The notes beneath the pieces are model-generated. The model worked only from the letters and a program-made list of their open reading frames with translations. It searched no databases and had not been told where the DNA came from. 9,258 nucleotides of DNA from positions 1 to 9,258 of the forward strand of contig SBAY01000290.1 in assembly GCA_005239945.1 (NCBI GenBank). Direction: 5' to 3'. This stretch comes from Nitrospira sp. GTDB taxonomy: Bacteria; UBA9089; CG2-30-40-21; SBAY01. Positions 5,010 through 9,258 of the stretch are shown here, piece after piece; the first letter of the stretch is position 1, and the number at the start of each line of letters is the position of its first letter. The translations under genes and the position numbers were made by a program.

Positions 5010-7463
5010 ATGATGATGAAATTTTTAGCTAATTCAGAAAATACCAAAATCTTAACAGATGGTCAGGAACAATTTGCCTTACTTGAGTTTAATGAGGAGA
5101 AGACAAAGGCTTATCTGACTATCTTCCCGCCGGTTGATGGAAAAGCAATTGATGCGGATGAGATAATATTATCTTTGAAAAATGAAGGTGTTTTAGAGAT
5201 AGATATAGACATTGTCCAACGGACAATAAAAGACAGGCAATTTAATAGTAAAATACTTATCGCCAGTGGAATATTACCCATTAAAGGTGAATCAGCATAC
5301 CTTTTATACCAATTTGGCATAGAAGATGAAGGTCCTGCCATAGAGATAATTCCAGGGCAAATTTTAAGCGTAAAAGTCCCTCCGGGGAATGGTATTGTCG
5401 GCATTACAGTTACAGGAGAAACAATTATTCCCCAGAAAGGGCAGGATATTGAAATTATTGCGGGAGAAAATACGGCAGTATCCCCAGATGGATTAAAGAT
5501 TTACGCAACTAACTTTGGAAATATAACCTGGACAGGGAATAAGGTTGAAATTGAAAAAATAAAAGGGAAATCATCGACAGATCAGATTTATTCAGATGGA
5601 ATGCCGCTATCGGTAGTTGTTAAAGCCAATTCTTTATCAGAGGCTAAAGAAATAGGGGCAGAACTTTTAAATTTAGCTCCTAATAAATTGGATTGTCAAA
5701 TGGGTATAATTGAGGATAATCTTAACGAGGCAAGCCGCTCTTTAATCAGGGTCTTTCCATTAGGGATTAAGGGACCATGGGAAGAAGAATGGAAAAAAAA
5801 GATAGAAGATGAAATCTCCCGTTTAAAGATAGAGAACAAAGATGGTGTCTTTGAATTCTTTAACACAGATAAAGGCTTATATCTATCTATATTTCCTCCC
5901 CAGGGGACAGGTAAAGCCATAACACTGGAAAATGTGCAAAATTATATTAAAAAGAAAGGCTTTCTGGATATTAACCAGGAACTGCTTAAAAAGGTAGTGG
6001 AACATTCCGCTCACAAAGGAATACCATTATTAATAGGTTCAAGACAAAGGGTCCTGGAATTAGATGGTAAGATTGAAATAGAGGTAGCACCAGATTATTC
6101 AAAGGCGGTTATGTTTGTTATACCACCTAAACATGGTGGACTTCCGGCAAGTTTTGAAGATGCCATGAACGCCTTACGAGAAAAGGAGGTTGTGGCAGGT
6201 ATTGATGAGCGGGCTGTGGCCAGGGCAGTATTCAAACAAACAAATAAACCTGTTTTAGTGGCTGAGGCTATCCTTCCTACTCCAGGGGAAGAGGCAAAAT
6301 TAGAATACAAATTTAGAGTCGATAGGTCTAAGGTAGAATTAGTCGAGGATGAGTATGGTCGGGTGGATTTTAAAAGATTAAATCTTATTGAGAATGTTCG
6401 GGCAGGACAGGTTTTGGTAGTCAAGAGACCTCCAGGAAAAGGTATACCGGGTAAGTTGATTAATGGTTTAGAAATACCCGCACTTTCAGGTCCTGATGTT
6501 CGTCTACCTGTCGGCAGAAATACAGAGATTTCCATCGGGGGAACAGAACTAATTGCCACTCTAAATGGTCAGGTGCTTTTAGTCGCAGATAAGGTAAATG
6601 TTGAGGATACCCTTGAAATTAAAGGGGATGTGAACCTTCAAACAGGAAATATATATTTCTTAGGTACAGTACTTATTCAAGGTAGTGTCGAGGATGATTT
6701 TGAGGTAGAGGCAACCGGCGATATACAAATTAAAAATGCCGTTGGCAAGTGTTTCCTCTCTGCGGGAGGAAGTATTGCTATTGGTGAAGGGGTAAAAGGT
6801 AAAGGAGAGGCAAGATTATTTGCCGGACAACATATCTTTGCTAAATACATTGAAAATGCAAAAGTCGAGGCTAAAGGAACGATTCAAGTTACCCAGGAGA
6901 TTATGCATAGCCAGGTTGATGCAGGTAAATCTATATTGTTAGAAGGGAAACAACGAGGCTCAATAATTGGTGGTAAGATAAGAGTTGGAGATGAAATAAG
7001 AGCCCGCGAAATTGGTGCCCCTGCTGGAACTTACACCAGGATAGAGGTTGGAGGAACTCCAAAGGTACGAGAACAATTAGAAAACCTGAACAGGGTCTAT
7101 CAGAAAGATATTAATAGATTAGAGACAATAAAAAAGGATATTTCTATACTAAAGGATAAGAAGAAACAGGAAAAGGAAAAATTTCCCATAGAAAAAGAGG
7201 CTAAATTACAAAGACTTATTCGCGAACATAATAAATTAACGGTAAAATTACACCGCTACACTGACCAAAAGGAGTTTTTAAAAATCAGAATACAAGAGTC
7301 ACTTGGGGGGATTGTCCATGTTTCACATACCTTATTCCAGGGTGTAAGTATTGGCATCCGAAATGCAAATTTAGAAATTAAGGATAATTACAACTCGATT
7401 AGCCTTGGACCTAAGGGGGATGAAGTAGGAATATTCCCTTATGGGATGGTGAAAGGAGGGTAG
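5010..7463 (+). CDS. FapA/DUF342-type polymer-like protein, expanded N terminus
   Basis: An 817-aa protein of the FapA (DUF342) family. Members have been linked to flagellar assembly and polar flagellation in Vibrio, but many occur without known function. The N-terminal module occurs more than once: copy A at about 22-180 (AYLTIFPPVDGKAI at 34-47, VPPGNGIVGITVTG at 123-136), a partial copy B at about 277-346 (LYLSIFPPQGTGKAI at 290-304), and copy C at about 354-530 (VIPPKHGGLPASF at 370-382, RPPGKGIPGKLINGLEIP at 473-490). Between A and B, residues 198-254 resemble the Jag_N/KhpB N-terminal fold. Residues 530-680 are a repetitive, glycine-rich parallel beta-helix (DVNLQTGNIYFLGTVLIQG and similar rungs). 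Residues 685-763 form a charged coiled coil, then a short beta tail follows. There is no signal peptide or membrane segment, so it is probably cytosolic. Any of three consecutive ATGs could be the start. No flagellar gene is in the window. At 817 aa it is longer than I would expect for the family. Confidence 0.8.
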   Translation: MMMKFLANSENTKILTDGQEQFALLEFNEEKTKAYLTIFPPVDGKAIDADEIILSLKNEGVLEIDIDIVQRTIKDRQFNSKILIASGILPIKGESAYLLYQFGIEDEGPAIEIIPGQILSVKVPPGNGIVGITVTGETIIPQKGQDIEIIAGENTAVSPDGLKIYATNFGNITWTGNKVEIEKIKGKSSTDQIYSDGMPLSVVVKANSLSEAKEIGAELLNLAPNKLDCQMGIIEDNLNEASRSLIRVFPLGIKGPWEEEWKKKIEDEISRLKIENKDGVFEFFNTDKGLYLSIFPPQGTGKAITLENVQNYIKKKGFLDINQELLKKVVEHSAHKGIPLLIGSRQRVLELDGKIEIEVAPDYSKAVMFVIPPKHGGLPASFEDAMNALREKEVVAGIDERAVARAVFKQTNKPVLVAEAILPTPGEEAKLEYKFRVDRSKVELVEDEYGRVDFKRLNLIENVRAGQVLVVKRPPGKGIPGKLINGLEIPALSGPDVRLPVGRNTEISIGGTELIATLNGQVLLVADKVNVEDTLEIKGDVNLQTGNIYFLGTVLIQGSVEDDFEVEATGDIQIKNAVGKCFLSAGGSIAIGEGVKGKGEARLFAGQHIFAKYIENAKVEAKGTIQVTQEIMHSQVDAGKSILLEGKQRGSIIGGKIRVGDEIRAREIGAPAGTYTRIEVGGTPKVREQLENLNRVYQKDINRLETIKKDISILKDKKKQEKEKFPIEKEAKLQRLIREHNKLTVKLHRYTDQKEFLKIRIQESLGGIVHVSHTLFQGVSIGIRNANLEIKDNYNSISLGPKGDEVGIFPYGMVKGG

Positions 7464-7518
7464 AGGAGGTAATTAATAATTGGTTATCGGTAAAATACTT
7501 ACAAAAAAGGAGGATAAA

Positions 7519-8619
7519 ATGAATAAAGTACCATTGTTAGATTTAAAGGCACAATATGTTAGTATTTCAGAGGAAATTGACTACGCAGTAAAGGAGGTTA
7601 TCCAGAATGGCACCTTCATCTTAGGTGAAAATGTAAAACGATTAGAAGAGGAAATTGCCGCATTTTGTAACACTAAATACGGCATAGGCGTAGCCTCAGG
7701 CACTGATGCCTTGTTGTTAAGCTTGATGGCTTGTCGTGTAGGACGAGGAGATGAGGTAATTACCTCGCCTTTTACCTTCATTGCTACGGCAGAGGTGATA
7801 GTTCTTTTAGGGGCAAAACCTGTTTTTGTTGATATTGACCCCAAAACCTATAATATTGACCCAGCTCAGATTGAAGCGATGATTACCCCTAACACTAAGG
7901 CTATTATCCCTGTCCATCTCTATGGTCAACCGGCAGATATGGACAAGATATTAGATTGTGCAAAAAGACATAATTTAGTCGTTATTGAGGATGCTGCCCA
8001 GGCAATTGGAGCTAAATACAAAGACAAAATGGTAGGTGAAATGGGGAAAACATGCGGCTTTTCCTTCTTCCCGGCTAAAAACTTAGGTGCCTACGGCGAT
8101 GGAGGGATGATTACGACTAATGATGAGGATCTCGCAAAAAAGATTAGAATGATCCGAACTCATGGCTCGCAAGTTAAATATCATCACGAATTTATTGGTA
8201 CTAACAGCCGATTGGATGAACTCCAGGCCGCTATCCTGCGAGTAAAATTAAAAAAATTGAATGAATGGACTATTCAAAGACAAAGGATTGCTCAAATCTA
8301 TACAGAGGCATTTAGAGGTAAGGGAATTATCACGCCTTTTGTAGAGGAATTCAATTCCCCTGTTTATAATCAATATACCATTCGAGTCAAAAATAGGGAG
8401 GAATTAATTGCCCATCTGAAGAAATCAGGTGTTGATACGGCAATCCATTACCCTATTCCACTACATCTTCAACCTGCATTTTCTTATTTAGAATATAAGG
8501 CAGGAGATTTTATAGAAAGTGAGCAAGCCTCTAAAGAGGTATTATCACTTCCGATGTATCCTGAGTTAAGTGATGAGCAGCTCGAAACGGTTATTTCAGC
8601 GGTATTGGGTATGTTTTAG
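7519..8619 (+). CDS. DegT/DnrJ/EryC1/StrS-family PLP sugar aminotransferase
   Basis: A pyridoxal-phosphate enzyme that transfers an amino group, usually from glutamate, to a nucleotide-linked keto-sugar, making amino sugars for surface glycans. The frame opens at a TTG at 7480, but the ATG at 7519 has GGAGG at 7509-7513 and gives the standard N terminus MNKVPLLDLKAQY (366 aa). Visible motifs are the phosphate-binding ASGTDAL at 59-65, VIEDAAQAIGA at 155-165 with Asp158 facing the pyridine nitrogen, the Schiff-base Lys187 in FFPAKNLGAYGDGG, and NSRLDELQAAILRVKL at 229-244. All catalytic positions look intact. It resembles the WbpE/WlbC and QdtB/FdtB branch, but the substrate cannot be set by eye and no sugar oxidoreductase or acyltransferase neighbour helps. 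It begins 55 bases after the fapA-like gene, probably in the same operon. Confidence 0.92.
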   Translation: MNKVPLLDLKAQYVSISEEIDYAVKEVIQNGTFILGENVKRLEEEIAAFCNTKYGIGVASGTDALLLSLMACRVGRGDEVITSPFTFIATAEVIVLLGAKPVFVDIDPKTYNIDPAQIEAMITPNTKAIIPVHLYGQPADMDKILDCAKRHNLVVIEDAAQAIGAKYKDKMVGEMGKTCGFSFFPAKNLGAYGDGGMITTNDEDLAKKIRMIRTHGSQVKYHHEFIGTNSRLDELQAAILRVKLKKLNEWTIQRQRIAQIYTEAFRGKGIITPFVEEFNSPVYNQYTIRVKNREELIAHLKKSGVDTAIHYPIPLHLQPAFSYLEYKAGDFIESEQASKEVLSLPMYPELSDEQLETVISAVLGMF

Positions 8620-8636
8620 GAGAGTGGTAGGATTTA

Positions 8637-8671
8637 GGAATAAGTTGTATAGGTCAGATAAGTCTTATTCC
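8637..8671. other. Stem-loop between aminotransferase and YfiM-like gene
   Basis: GGAATAAG at 8637-8644 pairs with CTTATTCC at 8664-8671, and one more A-T pair outside (8636/8672) makes 9 bp, with a loop of 19 bases. No T run follows; instead the stem runs into the ribosome-binding site AAAGGGGG (8675-8682). It may modulate translation of the next gene or be fortuitous. Confidence 0.35.
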
Positions 8672-8691
8672 TTAAAAGGGGGTTTGTAGAA

Positions 8692-9018
8692 ATGAGTAGT
8701 GTAAAAAAAATATGGTTGATTTTGTTGGTTATGGGTATTCTGATGAGTAGTTCGGCAAAGATATCTGAGGCAAAATTCAAGTTAGAGGGGGATAAGGTTG
8801 CTCATATTGTTGTCAGTGCTTTAATCTATGATGCCGCTTACCTCTATTGTGAAAATCAAGATTTAGACCGACTTCATTGCTTCTGTTATGCTACCTTAGC
8901 CACGGTTGCGGCCGGCATATTCAAAGAAGAAATGGACGATGTCTTTGACCACGATGACTTAATTGCAGATGGAATAGGGTTAGCCATAGGAATAGCAGTC
9001 ATTGAACTACAATTTTAG
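8692..9018 (+). CDS. Small exported protein, YfiM/DUF2279-like
   Basis: A 108-aa protein starting at the ATG at 8692 behind AAAGGGGG (8675-8682). Residues 1-27 form a signal peptide (VKK, then a hydrophobic core at 7-18, and a likely cut after SEA at 25-27). There is no lipobox cysteine, so it is not an evident lipoprotein. The mature part has the pattern DKVAH (34-38), then GIFKEEMDD (75-83), then DxxxADGIGLAIG (88-100). This D-K-x-x-H ... G-x-x-K-E-x-x-D ... D-G-x-G pattern is typical of YfiM/DUF2279 and related VanZ-like small proteins. Those are periplasmic or membrane-associated proteins of unknown function. Residues 92-106 are hydrophobic and may insert in or lie against the membrane. 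Cys53, Cys63 and Cys65 could form disulfides. The family assignment is by pattern only. Confidence 0.6.
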   Translation: MSSVKKIWLILLVMGILMSSSAKISEAKFKLEGDKVAHIVVSALIYDAAYLYCENQDLDRLHCFCYATLATVAAGIFKEEMDDVFDHDDLIADGIGLAIGIAVIELQF

Positions 9019-9036
9019 AAGGATTAGAGGATTAGA

Positions 9037-9072
9037 GTCAGGAAAGATATTTTCAGATTTTCCCCGACTTTT
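9037..9072 (+). terminator. Possible intrinsic terminator of the fapA-like operon
   Basis: GTC 9037-9039 pairs with GAC 9066-9068 and GGAAA 9041-9045 pairs with TTTCC 9059-9063, with a small interior mismatch (A9040 against CC). TTTT follows at 9069-9072. The stem is short and interrupted, so this is tentative, but its place 18 bases after the last gene is right. Confidence 0.35.
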
Positions 9073-9097
9073 AGTAATGATTTAAAGAAGTGGATAT

Positions 9098-9155
9098 TTT
9101 GAGGGGGAAAACCTTTTGAAAGTGGTTTAAAACCACACAAGTTTTCCCCCTCAAA
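9098..9155. repeat. Nested inverted repeat
   Basis: A perfect 15-bp outer stem (TTTGAGGGGGAAAAC 9098-9112 with its exact complement 9141-9155) encloses a second perfect hairpin (GTGGTTT 9122-9128 with AAACCAC 9130-9136). No T run follows on either strand within a few bases, so terminator function is uncertain. It may be a palindromic insertion or a bidirectional structural element. Confidence 0.8.
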
Positions 9156-9171
9156 CTCCCCTTCCCAAAAA

Positions 9172-9258
9172 CTTTTTAACCACAAGAGTATAAAATTTTA
9201 TTTACTCCATTTCTTATAAATGGAGTAAATAAAATTTTATACTCTTGTGGTTAAAAAG
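9172..9258. repeat. Perfect 41-bp inverted repeat at window end
   Basis: Bases 9172-9212 are the exact reverse complement of 9218-9258, around the 5-base loop CTTAT (9213-9217). The right arm reaches the last base of the window, so the true length may be greater. The arms are AT-rich apart from AACCACAAGAG. It has no coding capacity. It could be a palindromic mobile element, a hairpin terminator region, or a fold-back artefact of sequencing or assembly. Confidence 0.9.

Noticed and set aside
6095..6559. 154-aa open frame on the minus strand inside the fapA-like gene
   Set aside because: It is opposite a well-supported coding region, has shadow-like composition and lacks a recognisable domain.
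7480..7518. TTG at 7480 as start of the aminotransferase
   Set aside because: An AGGAGG at 7464-7469 lies upstream, but the ATG at 7519 has a better site and matches the usual family N terminus; the 13 extra residues look like translated leader.

Overview
The window comes from an AT-rich bacterium (roughly 35-40% GC by eye) with strong Shine-Dalgarno sequences, sigma70-type promoters and several predicted exported proteins. The order rpmG, tRNA-Trp, secE, nusG, rplK, rplA, rplJ is the classical bacterial translation/transcription cluster, so the DNA is chromosomal and bacterial. I cannot name the phylum from sequence alone. The repeat-rich spacers and the long FapA-type protein would suit an uncultured candidate-phylum bacterium, but that is inference.

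Layout. Bases 1-204 hold a consensus promoter and leader. Bases 205-1350 encode an exported TPR-repeat protein. Bases 1351-1700 are non-coding and carry two related imperfect inverted repeats of an apparent interspersed family. A second perfect-consensus promoter (1701-1729) and a leader with a possible attenuator precede rpmG (1814-1966, only 50 aa), tRNA-Trp (2030-2105), secE, nusG, rplK, rplA and rplJ (ending at 4781). The usual next genes, rplL and rpoBC, are absent. An orphan ribosome-binding site opens only an 8-codon frame, which runs into a degenerate copy of the same repeat. A new transcription unit then starts at about 5000: an 817-aa FapA/DUF342-type protein with a repeated N-terminal module, a DegT/DnrJ/EryC1/StrS-family PLP sugar aminotransferase, and a small exported protein resembling the YfiM/DUF2279 family. 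The last 240 bases are non-coding and hold a nested hairpin and a perfect 41-bp inverted repeat ending exactly at the window edge.

How the genes work together. The central block supplies ribosomal proteins L33, L11, L1 and L10, tRNA-Trp, the translocon subunit SecE and the elongation factor NusG, probably as one growth-regulated transcript. The downstream block (FapA-like, aminotransferase, YfiM-like) is closely spaced and co-directional, so probably co-transcribed, but its members share no obvious pathway; a cell-surface role is only a guess. I did not find a convincing new defence or mobile system. The most notable points are the broken rplJ-rplL junction beside a repeat, the repeat family itself, the perfect palindromes, and the expanded architecture of the FapA-like protein.
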